A stretch of DNA of 25,849 bases. It comes from Chara braunii. Taxonomy: Eukaryota; Streptophyta; Charophyceae; Charales; Characeae. Under the pieces are notes generated by a model that had not been told where the DNA came from, ran no database searches, and saw only the letters and a list, made by a program, of their open reading frames with translations. This document shows, one piece after another, positions 17,090-25,080 of this stretch. The position numbers and the translations under genes are program-made. Each line of letters starts with the position of its first letter. The stretch's first letter is position 1. The stretch lies in contig BFEA01000168.1 in NCBI GenBank assembly GCA_003427395.1, positions 1,559,921-1,585,769 of the forward strand, read 5' to 3'.

Positions 17090-17535
17090 TCAAACTTTGT
17101 CTAACTCTCTGAATTAGTAAAAATTTGGGCAGCACTCCCTTTAGAAAAGACTATCCTGATTTTTACTAGGTCATATATGAACCCAAAGCAAAACCTGAGT
17201 TCAACTAAGACAAAATTTAACCAACTCCCTAGATTTGTAAAAATTTCGGCAGCACTCCCTTTAGAAAAGTGTTAATCCAAGATTTATACAAAGCTAAGTT
17301 TAGAATCCAAAGTGACTTCGACTTCTCAAGGTTCAATTTTGTCCAACTTCCTGAATTAGCAAAAATTTGGGCATCGCTCCCTTTAGAAAAGGAGACTTTC
17401 CAGATTTTTACTGGGCCATATATATAAAAGTTAGATAAGCTGAACTTAGAAAAGACAAAATCTGACTTAACTCCTTGGTTTTGTAGAAATTTCGGCAGCG
17501 CTTCTCGTAGAGAAAGTGGCTTGCGAAGATTTATT
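17090..17535. repeat. Tandem repeat of ~120-bp units in alternating A-B-A-B form
   Basis: The core AAATTTSGGCAGCACTCCCTTTAGAAAAG recurs with its GGC at about 17128, 17248, 17369 and 17493, spacings of about 120, 121 and 124. Units 1 and 3 share CTGAATTAG before the core, TTTGGGCA within it, and a GATTTTTACTRGGYCATATAT tail. Units 2 and 4 share GACAAAATYT before the core, TTTCGGCAG within it, and an AAGATTTAT tail. The array is therefore a dimer of about 240 bp repeated twice. A further B-type core lies at 25731-25765. Confidence 0.85.
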
Positions 17536-17566
17536 CAAGACCAAGTATAACGAATGATCCCATAAA

Positions 17567-17650
17567 ATGCAGAAATTGACCTATGTAAAAAAAAGTCAGT
17601 TTATGGACCTAAGTAAAAAAAAGTTAGCTCAGAAAATGCAGGAATTGAAA
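17567..17650. repeat. 28-bp direct repeat with A8 tract
   Basis: GACCTATGTAAAAAAAAGT (17578) and GACCTAAGTAAAAAAAAGT (17606) are two copies of a 28-bp unit. They are flanked by ATGCAGAAATTGA at 17567 and ATGCAGGAATTGA at 17636. It adjoins the 120-bp array. Confidence 0.7.
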
Positions 17651-17657
17651 CTAACTG

Positions 17658-17840
17658 CTATAGCTTTAGCATGTGGCGAGCAACTAAAGACAGCATAATA
17701 TTCCCTAGTTCATCCCTCGGTATGCTTTCAGTCAAAACAAAGAGAAACTTAAGCTTTTCACACACATTCTTTCCATTTAGTCTGATTAAATCCTTAAAGA
17801 CAGCAAAATCATAGGGGATCACATTCATACAATCAATCAA
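17658..17840 (-). CDS. Coding-like fragment, unrecognised
   Basis: The 60-codon minus frame has natural protein texture: an amphipathic series with VIPYDFAVFKDLIRLNGKNV, KLKFLFVLTES and ELGNIMLSLVARHML. It could be an exon or a piece of an old gene or mobile element. I see no domain. It runs to a stop just before the A-rich repeat and lies 65 bases from another coding-like frame on the same strand (18090-17905). The ATG at 17840 may not be a true start. A spliced link between the two is possible but no convincing acceptor was found. Confidence 0.3.
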   Translation of the reverse strand: MIDCMNVIPYDFAVFKDLIRLNGKNVCEKLKFLFVLTESIPRDELGNIMLSLVARHMLKL

Positions 17841-17904
17841 AATTAGAGGGGGATAGTCAAATAGGGGTATAGCGGGGGCATATAGATAGAGAAAGATATA
17901 CCTG

Positions 17905-18090
17905 TCAGTTCTCTGCCTCCAGAACCTCGCTTAGGTTCCGGCAGAGTTCCCGCAATCGGTGGGTGGACTCCCCACAGAGTCTTGCTGCAGTCCTACGGGT
18001 TGCAATCCCGCCTGCCGCCTTCCTCTCATAAGAGGATTTGGACTTAAGAGTAAGAAGGACAAAAAGAGGAGTTTCAGACTCTCGAGATAC
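17905..18090 (-). CDS. Coding-like fragment abutting the adapter junction, unrecognised
   Basis: From 18090 the minus frame reads VSRESETPLFVLLTLKSKS, then SSYERKAAGGIATRRTAARL and CGESTHRLRELCRNLSEVLE, ending at a TGA. The basic helical pattern looks protein-like. The apparent start at 18105 (MYKRQ) is translated from the adapter and must be ignored, so the true 5' end of this frame is lost at the junction. CAG followed by GTATAT just after the stop is a weak splice-donor candidate. I cannot name the family. Confidence 0.3.
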   Translation of the reverse strand, partial: VSRESETPLFVLLTLKSKSSYERKAAGGIATRRTAARLCGESTHRLRELCRNLSEVLEAEN

Positions 18091-18128
18091 CTGTCTCTTA
18101 TACACATCTAGATGTGTATAAGAGACAG
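18091..18128. other. Nextera/Tn5 mate-pair junction adapter (assembly artefact)
   Basis: CTGTCTCTTATACACATCT (18091-18109) is followed directly by its exact reverse complement AGATGTGTATAAGAGACAG (18110-18128). These are two 19-bp Tn5 mosaic ends joined head to head, identical to the junction left when a tagmented fragment is circularised for a mate-pair library. It is not a natural transposon: there is no transposase and no spacer. Both strands translate it to MYKRQ. The DNA left and right of this point may come from loci several kb apart or from unrelated reads. Confidence 0.98.
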
Positions 18129-18245
18129 GGATTGAGATCGGCCAGGGGGGGGAGATCAGGATCGAGGGGGGGGTTGGGGATCGGGGCGCAACTGGGCTGG
18201 GTGGGGGAAAGTCAGGTGTGGGTATCGGGGGGGGGTGTCGGGAAT
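18129..18245 (+). repeat. G-rich tract similar to the window start
   Basis: Runs of 7-10 G and recurring GAGATCGG/GATCGGGG words resemble bases 1-120. The tract starts directly at the adapter junction. The open plus frame here (18114-18356) begins in the adapter and is Gly-rich by composition, so I reject it as a gene. Confidence 0.8.
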
Positions 18246-18654
18246 GGAGGTCTCATGCACGTGCGCTGTCACACTTTTTTTAGTCGGGCCTCTTCAGGCG
18301 ATCAGAAAGCCAACAGGCTCTCAGGCAAGATTCTGGATCATGTTTGCAATAAATAAAATAAATTAATTAAAGCAAATCCCTTCCTGTTGTGTGCGTCTGG
18401 CTTCGAGCGAGACCCTTCAATTGTGGTCTTCGCCGATTTTCTAATTTTGAGAACTGTGATAGGATACATCAGAAAACATGATCACCAAACAAAGGCAGAA
18501 TAGACGACGCAAAACTGACTGACTTGAGGAAAGACAAGGATAAGTGAGGGAAGAATGGGAACTCATAACAGTCTTAGAAAGTACAGATAGATAGGCATGG
18601 CCAGCACACGTTAGGAGTCCTCACTCATCCCTCTAAAGTCTCATCGTTGATCTC
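18246..18654. other. Anonymous stretch, AT-rich in part
   Basis: Contains AATAAATAAAATAAATTAATTAAA at about 18348-18370, which offers polyadenylation-like AATAAA on the plus strand, and otherwise no recognisable feature. It is the 3' flank of the minus-strand ORF ending at 18655. Confidence 0.5.
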
Positions 18655-19311
18655 TCATTTGGTTGGGCGTTTTCTGTGTCTTGAGCCACGCCTATGTACT
18701 TCCTGAGGTTGTGGCCTCTGGATGTAGAGCCACCTGAAACCTGCAAGCTCTGAACACTCCCATCCAAGTCCCATGATGCGGAAGTCAACCATAGCACAAA
18801 ACTCCTCCCATAGAGCTGGAAGATATGGTTGAGAGAAGATCCCTCGTCTGAGATGCAGGAAGTCTGAGGGTTCGGTCACTGCCTCGTAATCAATCACTGC
18901 AGGGGAAATGTACCTCTTTGCCAGGTCTACCAGTTCACCCCAACAAGAGCCATCCGTGAGAATGAAGGGAACCGAGGGCTTGGGGTAGTCAGTGTAGAGC
19001 TTCGGTCCAAAGCTGCGAATCAGCTTGACACCACTCTCATCAAGCTCCCTCTCTTGCTTCTCAAGGTACCCAGCAGCCGTGATCCAGACTGAGTCGAAAT
19101 GTTCACGATTCTCTCTGCCTTTCTTCACATAGGGTCTCAGGTCATGGATGGTGCCGCTTGCGAATTGGGTGAGAACGACAAAGACTGACAAGCCTCCCTT
19201 TCTGAAACCAACAGCATTGACATATTGGTATCGAAAAGCATCATTGGAAGTGATCGTGTTGAGACTGGACAGGACTGTTTGCTGAACTGGGAATGGCTGG
19301 ATTGCACTCAT
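18655..19311 (-). CDS. Unrecognised 218-residue protein, intact single-exon ORF
   Basis: This is the cleanest non-repeat reading frame in the window. It starts MSAIQPFPVQQTVLSSLNTI and runs with balanced composition through YQYVNAVGFRKGGLSVFVVL, TIHDLRPYVKKGRENREHF, GYLEKQERELDESGVKLI, PFILTDGSCWGELVDLAKRY, YEAVTEPSDFLHLRRGIF, LPALWEEFCAMVDFRIMGLG and a basic tail (HRRGSRHRKRPTK). It has no signal peptide, no clear membrane segment and no motif I know. The same frame continues upstream through a single TAG (19368-19366) into an Asn/Gln/Ser-rich segment to about 19620, so the start at 19311 may be internal or the TAG may be a disabling stop. Decayed coding sequence on the same strand lies further upstream. 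It might be host, viral or transposon-borne. Confidence 0.5.
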   Translation of the reverse strand: MSAIQPFPVQQTVLSSLNTITSNDAFRYQYVNAVGFRKGGLSVFVVLTQFASGTIHDLRPYVKKGRENREHFDSVWITAAGYLEKQERELDESGVKLIRSFGPKLYTDYPKPSVPFILTDGSCWGELVDLAKRYISPAVIDYEAVTEPSDFLHLRRGIFSQPYLPALWEEFCAMVDFRIMGLGWECSELAGFRWLYIQRPQPQEVHRRGSRHRKRPTK

Positions 19312-19368
19312 GTGCTGATGCTGGTTGTTGGGATTGATCTCTCCGCCCCTATGTGAGAGTAATGCCTA

Positions 19369-19620
19369 GATATCTGAAGAGGTAGAAAAGAGTGATCGAT
19401 TGCTGATTGGTTCAGACGGAGAGTTTCGAGTAACTATGACGATTGAATATTGATCGAGGACTGAATACTGACTGAATATTGATTGAATATTGTTGATCGA
19501 GTGTTGTTGAATGCTGTTGAATGTTGTTCCAGCGTTGTTGGGATAATAAGTCACTTGAGCATCATCTCTAGCATCGAGCCTGTGCTGTGCGACACGCCAG
19601 CAGAGTCGTAGAAATAGATC
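19369..19620 (-). pseudogene. In-frame Asn/Gln/Ser-rich extension upstream of the 218-residue ORF
   Basis: Read in the frame of the ORF at 19311, this stretch is open for about 84 codons before the TAG at 19368-19366. It includes VTYYPNNAGTTFNSIQQHS and INNIQSIFSQYSVLDQYSIV. The DNA is built from repeated TTGAATATTGATTGAATATTG-like words, so the Asn/Gln/Ser content may come from a simple repeat. It may be a disordered linker interrupted by one stop, or non-coding repeat. Confidence 0.3.
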
Positions 19621-19950
19621 ACATAGTCAATGTATTTTTCTTCTTTGACCATCCAAACTGCTTGCTCCCTCAGTGCTTGCCCATACAGATCCATGTCTTG
19701 ACATGCCTATTCTTCCCATCCTTCTTCTTATCTTTGTAGGATCGGAACTTCATCACAAGGATCTCGTTCTCCCTTATGATTCACCCCGCACCCCAAGTCT
19801 TAGACAGTGAATGGGATAGACAGCAGATAGTTCTGGTCACTGATGCTGGTTAGGATACTTAGCAGCGGCCGTGTGCCTGAGCATGGTTCGTGCACCATTG
19901 ATGATCAGATTGTTTACAATAATGCCTGGTCTGCAAGGTGCCAGGTGGGC
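19555..19950 (-). pseudogene. Decayed coding sequence upstream of the 218-residue ORF
   Basis: Three minus frames carry protein-like stretches in series. They are GIIVNNLIINGARTMLRHTA with AAKYPNQ (about 19925-19835), DQNYLLSIPFTV (about 19840-19800), then NEILVMKFRSYKDKKKDGKN (about 19770-19700). MDLYGQALREQAVWMVKEEK and YIDYVIYFYDSAGVSHSTGS follow, ending in a stop at about 19558. Each is interrupted by a frameshift or stop. CTTGCAG just before ACCAGGCATT at about 19938 is a possible splice acceptor. The pieces probably belong to one gene or one mobile-element protein, possibly the same as the ORF at 18655-19311. I do not recognise the family. Confidence 0.4.
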
Positions 19951-20240
19951 CCGACGCGTTTTGAAAGCACGTAGCCTATATTTCACTCACTGACCGGAAC
20001 TAGCCAGACTGCATTCACGTGTAAAGATGGGTACTAAACTTGATTTGAGCGCCTTCGGTGGTCGTGCTACATCAGTCCGGGACCGCAGGGCGCAGGTTGT
20101 CCCAACTAATCCCCCCCCGTGACCTCTCGAAACTAAGTCGTGCTATGCCTTCTCACACCAGCCCATAGACTTAAAGCACAAATTCTGTGAACTTAGCAGT
20201 CTTTCGTCAGCCATGGGGAACGTGAACCATCGGCAGAAAC
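19951..20240. other. Anonymous stretch
   Basis: No ORF or motif of note. It contains a C-run (CCCCCCCC at about 20111) and GC-rich words around 20065-20100. Confidence 0.5.
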
Positions 20241-20472
20241 CTCACTTTTTACTGTAATGACCCGCCAAAAACACAGACTGAGAACACTGCTGATTTCTGG
20301 GATTTGCCGCTGGAATGAATGCCTTGCTGAAATTCCCGCATTCTGCTGTGAGTTCCATGTCTGTGTGTGTGTGCGTGCCTGCTGGTTTGCATGCCTGTCT
20401 GAGTGCTTGTCGGTTGAGTGTGTGTGTGACCCACAAGGGTACTTGTTGGTTGCAAGGCCCCGCAGGGCCGGT

Positions 20473-20481
20473 ACTTACCTG
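20473..20481 (-). promoter_or_regulatory. Consensus 5' splice-donor site
   Basis: The minus strand reads CAGGTAAGT, a perfect CAG|GTAAGT donor, 239 bases after an identical one. It lies in a Ser/Thr/Pro-rich open frame. Confidence 0.4.
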
Positions 20482-20504
20482 TGGCCGTGACTGTGAAGGG
20501 TTGC

Positions 20505-20585
20505 AGGGGGGAAAACACTCGAGTAGCGGGGGTAGGCCCGCGGCACTTAGAGCCGAGGGGAAAAACACTCAAGTAGCAGGCCGGT
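20505..20585. repeat. Imperfect ~46-bp direct repeat (AAACACTCRAGTAGC)
   Basis: GGGGAAAACACTCGAGTAGCGGG (about 20508) and GGGGAAAAACACTCAAGTAGCAGG (about 20558) lie about 49 bases apart, each followed by a short GC-rich stretch. Confidence 0.6.
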
Positions 20586-20711
20586 ACCACTGAAGTAGTG
20601 GTAGAAGTGTCGGGTACCGGAGGCCGAGCAGAAGACAAAAAGTTGGCATTTTGGCGAGCAGTCCAGCTTGAGGAGGAGGAAGAAGGGGGCATGGTAGGAG
20701 AGTGGCGGGGC

Positions 20712-20720
20712 ACTTACCTG
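20712..20720 (-). promoter_or_regulatory. Consensus 5' splice-donor site
   Basis: The minus strand reads CAGGTAAGT at the end of the KMVSTIA segment. Without splicing, the frame would stop at the TAA inside the donor, so the site fits as a real exon end. Confidence 0.5.
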
Positions 20721-20842
20721 GCTATGGTAGACACCATCTTCGTCACCTGGTTGGGCGCTGCATCTGGAAGGCCCCAGTTGGGGTAATGCTGCATCAAGGA
20801 AGCTCGAGGCAGAGTCAGGCATGGCGGACCAGTCGGCAGCGG

Positions 20843-20924
20843 CATAGCTTCTTTGGGTTGTCCTTTGGACATCAGCGCAGCACCATAGCTGCTTTGGGTT
20901 GTCCTTTGGACGTCAGGGCAAAGC
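20843..20924. repeat. 41-bp tandem duplication in the coding region
   Basis: CATAGCTTCTTTGGGTTGTC at 20843 and CATAGCTGCTTTGGGTTGTC at 20884 start two copies that share GTCCTTTGGACRTCAGSGC. Three or so substitutions separate them. Forty-one is not a multiple of three, so the duplication changes the reading frame. Confidence 0.9.
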
Positions 20925-20996
20925 CCTCATTAGTCCGCCATAGCCTATGCATGAGAGAGGAGGCTGAAGGAGGGAAGCCATAGCTATGGTGGACTG

Positions 20997-21018
20997 GTTG
21001 TTGTTGTTGTTGTTGTTG
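20997..21018. repeat. (GTT)7 microsatellite, Gln run on the minus strand
   Basis: Seven GTT units encode Gln on the minus strand within the low-complexity gene fragment. Confidence 0.95.
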
Positions 21019-21177
21019 AGTTGAGTCGGCAGTAAGAGGGAACTTCGGATTTTGATTTTGGTTCATCCATTCATTGTTATTATTATTATTGAGAGAAGAA
21101 TAAGATTGGTGAAGTGAAGGAGGAGGAGGAAGGTGGAGAGAGAAGGGGGAATTGTCATTGGTCTTGCTGGTGTATAT

Positions 21178-21232
21178 CTTCTTCTTCTTCTTCTTCTTCT
21201 TCTTCTTCTTCTTCTTCTTCTTCTTCTTCTTT
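21178..21232. repeat. (CTT)18 microsatellite, Lys run on the minus strand
   Basis: A 55-base perfect CTT repeat. On the minus strand (AAG)18 would give about 18 Lys; it may instead sit in a 5' untranslated region. Confidence 0.97.
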
Positions 21233-21299
21233 CCCTCTCCTCTGGTCTTTATCTCTTTGCAAGTGCTTTCATTTCTTTCGCAATTGGGTGGCATTGTCT

Positions 21300-23480
21300 T
21301 TCATTGTGAATTTGCACTTGGGAAATGACCAGGATCATAACATTACTTTTAATCATAAAGACGAAACAGGCCCTCAGTCTGAGTACGGCGCACCAAGTAA
21401 TCAGAGCGTGGTCTCAGTTGTGCATAACCCACGCTCATGTACTTCGCGTTAAACACAGTCTCAGTCCATAGGGTAGTCAAGCCGAGTCTACTAAAGTGGT
21501 CTTTCCCCAAACCACACTGAGGGATCTTTACTGTCAACAACTTCCTTCGTATGGAGTACAACTTACCGTTGGAGATAGACTTGACCCGATTGATTATTGA
21601 TGATGACTAACAGTAGTCCCCTGAGCCCATAAGTGCATGCACAACACCAACACCATTAATTACAGTCTTCTCAAACAGAGCATAGGGATATCACGGAGTA
21701 GTGCCTGGTATCAATAAACGCTTCTTAGTTTGAATGAAGAAGGGGGGGGGTAAGTACCGGCTAACGGTGCTTACCCTGGTAATTAAAACGCAAATAACCA
21801 TTGGGACATCTTTGCATAGCTCGTCCTATCCAGGTGGAATGGTAGCGGCTTCGCTCCTTTATGGTCAAAAATCTCCAAGAGTAATCTTATCATCGATTCT
21901 CAGCATGATTCATCGGTCAGAACTGAACTGTGCTAACTGCATGGCTCACTTGAATGATGAACAGTGCACTCGTCAGTGGCAGCCTCTCCCGCGCGCTCCC
22001 TCCAGAGGGACCAACAACGGTGGCAATCACCTACTTGGGTAATATACAAGCTTTTATTAACAGCGAACTCTTCATATCATTCGGATGATGCTCAAGTCCC
22101 TATTAGCCCAGTCAGCACTCTGACAGTGAGTGATCGACAACTTTCCCTGTGAGCTCTAGATCAGCAAGGTTTTCAAACGAGAGTGCGGCCCAAATAACAT
22201 TGATTTATAAATAAAATCAACTCTTAATTAAACAACTTGCAGGATACTGTTGGTTTGAACCGATTTTCATAACTTTACCGGGCTCATGTTGTCCGTGAAT
22301 CCCACTTGAGGAATACCTGTAGAGCGGCCGATGTCAGACCCAGCAAGCAGAACAGACACGATAGTACGCTAATGCTACCAAAGTCGCGGGGGTATACATG
22401 GAAAGGAAAGATGAGCTCAAGGAGTTTGATCAAAAGCAATAGCCTCATCAAACAGGGCACATGACAACCTGAACAACATTTATGTTTAAAGGATCTCCTC
22501 GTACTCTTCAAACCCCATCTATCAGATAGTTTATCAACAAGTACGTTGCTCTTCGTAACAAAGCTCGCTTCTTACTCGTCAGTCACAACAAGAAAAGGCA
22601 GGGTACTTCAGAGGCCTTGTTCGAACCGTCTCTCTTTTTGAGAAAGAGTCACTCGTTCCACTTAGATACGGTTGGGTTGAAGTAGACCGATCAATGATCG
22701 ATCTTACTCTCAGGATTTGGCCCGATTAGTGTTCTCGGACGAAGCAATATTTTTTGACATAGCAGCGATGACCCTCGTGCAAATCTGGTTGGACATCTTA
22801 CCAAGCCATCGACTAATTATAACTAGCCCATTAACTCTGACTTACCCTCCTGATCCCATGTCTGGCCTCTGTTAACCCTGGTGTACAAACTTCATACCAA
22901 GAAATCCCATGACAACGCGAAAAGCAACACTGCCAATCAAGTTGCATCCATTAACGATACGTGAAAGAGGGTAACGGACTCAAAATTTAGAAGCCCAGGC
23001 CAGGGAATTAGAAGATCAGACTAGGGAAATAGAAGAGAAGACCATAGAAGAGGACGACCCACTCAGAGGTTTATAAGGGTAAACGTAGTCTCTTTTCAGC
23101 CAAAGAGGAACCAACTCTGTTCCAGCGACTAACTAAAATCAACATTATTGACGATAGAGGCCATAGAGAGCAAGCAACCACTAACCTTCTGTTATCTGAG
23201 CTAAATAAAACGATGGTTTGTAACTAGCAATAGATTAGTGCACGACATTGAGTCACAATGTGCACTCAACCAAACCCTCCAGTGTACTCGCACTCGCCAC
23301 CAGCACGACTCAGCGCGTCAGACCTCGATGCTCACTCATCACCTTTGCATTTTCCCTGCGTCACTTACTACCAAGGCCGGGTTCACAAAGTTCGCAACTA
23401 GAGTGTCCTGAGGCGTGAACCCAACGTTGGTTCCCGCTGACGACAACATGACAAGAAAGCAATCGGCTTACTAGAGAAGT
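21300..23480. other. Long anonymous stretch without a supportable gene
   Basis: Only short frames (up to about 100 codons) with no motif are open on either strand. I see no tRNA, rRNA, retroelement or satellite signature. Small features are AT-rich words around 22200-22230 and a run of G at 21746-21754. Confidence 0.55.
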
Positions 23481-23483
23481 AGT

Positions 23484-24128
23484 GTGGAAGGCGACATGGA
23501 TTTTGAGGTTCACTTTCAGGAGAGCGTTCAACAACGTTTGGTCGGTAGAGACCCCCGTGCTGGGATTTCTTTTTATTCGCTTGTTCACCCCTCTCCTATC
23601 GACTCTCTTCTTTACAGGACTCTACTCGCTTTCCTTAGAGATGAAGAGGCACAGACTGTGTGTTGTCTCGATCTAGTCAACATTCACCTTCGTATTAGGC
23701 ACCCCTCAAGGAGTCCGAATCCCGAAGCCACCACGCGTCGCAAGCAACCCATACGTCTTTACTGTCCACTCTCAGTCCATATCCACCTTACGATCTTGAT
23801 CATCTTGGAAATGCTTCACGTCAGTACAGGATGTGTTTGTAGTTTTCCACGCATGCGCTTGCCTCGCGAGGTTCGTGCCAGCACCGTCGCTGTCGAGCGC
23901 ATCGGTCTGGCACCGCACAAGCGGGGCGGGACCCTCCCGGCCGCGTCACGCAAAAGTCGGTCTGATCCTCGTCGCGAATACACATGGAGCTTCCGCAAGC
24001 CGCTCCGTCCAAGTGCGCCAGCCATACCTCTCGCGAGCCCCGACGACAGGATAGGGCCAACGCGAGGCTCGACGTACCTCCACCTTACGGGAGCTGTCAC
24101 CTCCCTTCGGTGGGTGTATCCCCTCTGA
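23484..24128 (+). CDS. Unrecognised 214-codon ORF, weak
   Basis: The first ~70 residues look protein-like: MEGDMDFEVHFQESVQQRL, GRDPRAGISFYSLVHPSPID and LLYRTLLAFLRDEEAQTV. From about residue 120 the translation is Arg/Pro/Ser-rich, follows the GC-rich composition, and the opposite strand is also open. The two halves may therefore be an old coding piece fused to chance read-through. No known domain is visible. Confidence 0.25.
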   Translation: MEGDMDFEVHFQESVQQRLVGRDPRAGISFYSLVHPSPIDSLLYRTLLAFLRDEEAQTVCCLDLVNIHLRIRHPSRSPNPEATTRRKQPIRLYCPLSVHIHLTILIILEMLHVSTGCVCSFPRMRLPREVRASTVAVERIGLAPHKRGGTLPAASRKSRSDPRREYTWSFRKPLRPSAPAIPLASPDDRIGPTRGSTYLHLTGAVTSLRWVYPL

Positions 24129-25080
24129 GCTACCAGTCCACAGTACGAAAGCTAATCATGTGCAATTGCAGAGGTGGACCAGCCGAGGGCGTTTCTCGTT
24201 TGCTGTAACGTAGGGGGTGTGCGCGGTCTTACGCCGGACTCGCACGCGAACTGACGCCTTGGGGGGTTGAGGTCCCAAACACGACTCGTCGCCGGTCGAC
24301 TAGGACGTATCCCACTCACCATGCGTACACCACTCTAATTACACGAAAATAAACACACACACACGCACATACACAAAACAACACAGAACAAACAACGAGA
24401 CAACACTCCTAATCCCTTAGTAGCCATCCCATAACTTTCTGATGCGGAAATCAGATAGGCGACGCGCGCGAGAGTTAGTATAAAATCGCGTGGACGCAGG
24501 GCTAACTCATATCGACTCGCAATGCAAGCATACGCAAGCAGTTGGAATGATGGCGTACTATGTAGTACCCATACTCGTGCGGTCCCTGTTAATTTCGAGG
24601 TTCGCATTCGACTCAAGTGTCGGTTGACACGCGCCTTGGGGGAATGATCTCTCGACGCTGGACAACCGCGAAGTGCAGTTGAGAACCACACCCTCTTTTG
24701 TACCCTGCAGAGAATGGGTGGTACACATGTTCATAGCTATGGTCGCAATCGTCTTTTATCGCCCTGGAGACCAGCTCCATCATCTAGGGCTTGGAGAGAA
24801 ATCAAGGGTATTGACTTTGACGGCTGCCATGGACTACAACGTCCAACTAAAGGCAAAAAAAAGGGGATCCCCCTTTTCTCTCAAAAGCATAATCTGTTTA
24901 ACCCTTATGTGCGGTCACAGTAGGGCGCCCAAAACACTCAAGACATATGTATTTACATATAGTCGGTGAAACTCCGAAGTAACAGTTTGTCACAACCCCT
25001 CGTTTGTTGTCCTCTTCTCTCTCTCCGCCTACGGTTTTACCGGGCAGTCATGTTTGTGACGATATATAGAGGGTTATAAT
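24129..25080. other. Anonymous stretch with short CA-rich run
   Basis: It holds a CA microsatellite-like run (AAACACACACACACGCACATACACA, about 24349-24373) and an A8 to GGGGATCCCC sequence near 24856-24874. A plus frame of 69 codons (24714-24923) has some protein-like texture (WREIKGIDFDGCHGLQRPTK) but nothing identifiable. Confidence 0.45.

Larger units (their letters stand above)
20249..21294 (-). pseudogene. Ser/Asn/Gln-rich nuclear gene fragment, frame broken by a 41-bp duplication
   Basis: The minus frame from 21294 encodes MPPNCERNESTCKEI, a poly-Lys run from an (AAG)18 repeat, and a low-complexity stretch (HLPPPPSLHQSYSSL, six Asn, a Gln run). It then gives HHSYGFPPSASSLMHRLWRT and EGFALTSKGQPK, stopping at 20872. 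A second frame continues after the 41-bp duplication with PCLTLPRASLMQHYPNWGLP and DAAPNQVTKMVSTIA up to a perfect CAG|GTAAGT donor. Beyond it the same frame is open and Ser/Thr/Pro-rich to 20249. The two frames would be continuous if one 41-bp copy were absent. The texture is that of a plant regulatory protein, but no domain is visible. The first ATG is not necessarily the true start. Confidence 0.45.

Noticed and set aside
18091-18128. Natural Tn5-like element or hairpin terminator
   Set aside because: The exact library mosaic ends, abutted with no transposase or spacer, identify a technical adapter.
18114-18356. Plus-strand Gly-rich protein starting MYKRQ
   Set aside because: The start codon lies inside the adapter and the rest is G-rich low complexity.
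20257-20593. Plus-strand Cys/Val-rich ORFs
   Set aside because: They arise from TGTGTG repeats and are antisense to the gene fragment with splice donors.
23816-24100. Minus-strand Arg-rich ORFs
   Set aside because: GC-driven open frames overlapping each other and a plus-strand ORF, with no motif.
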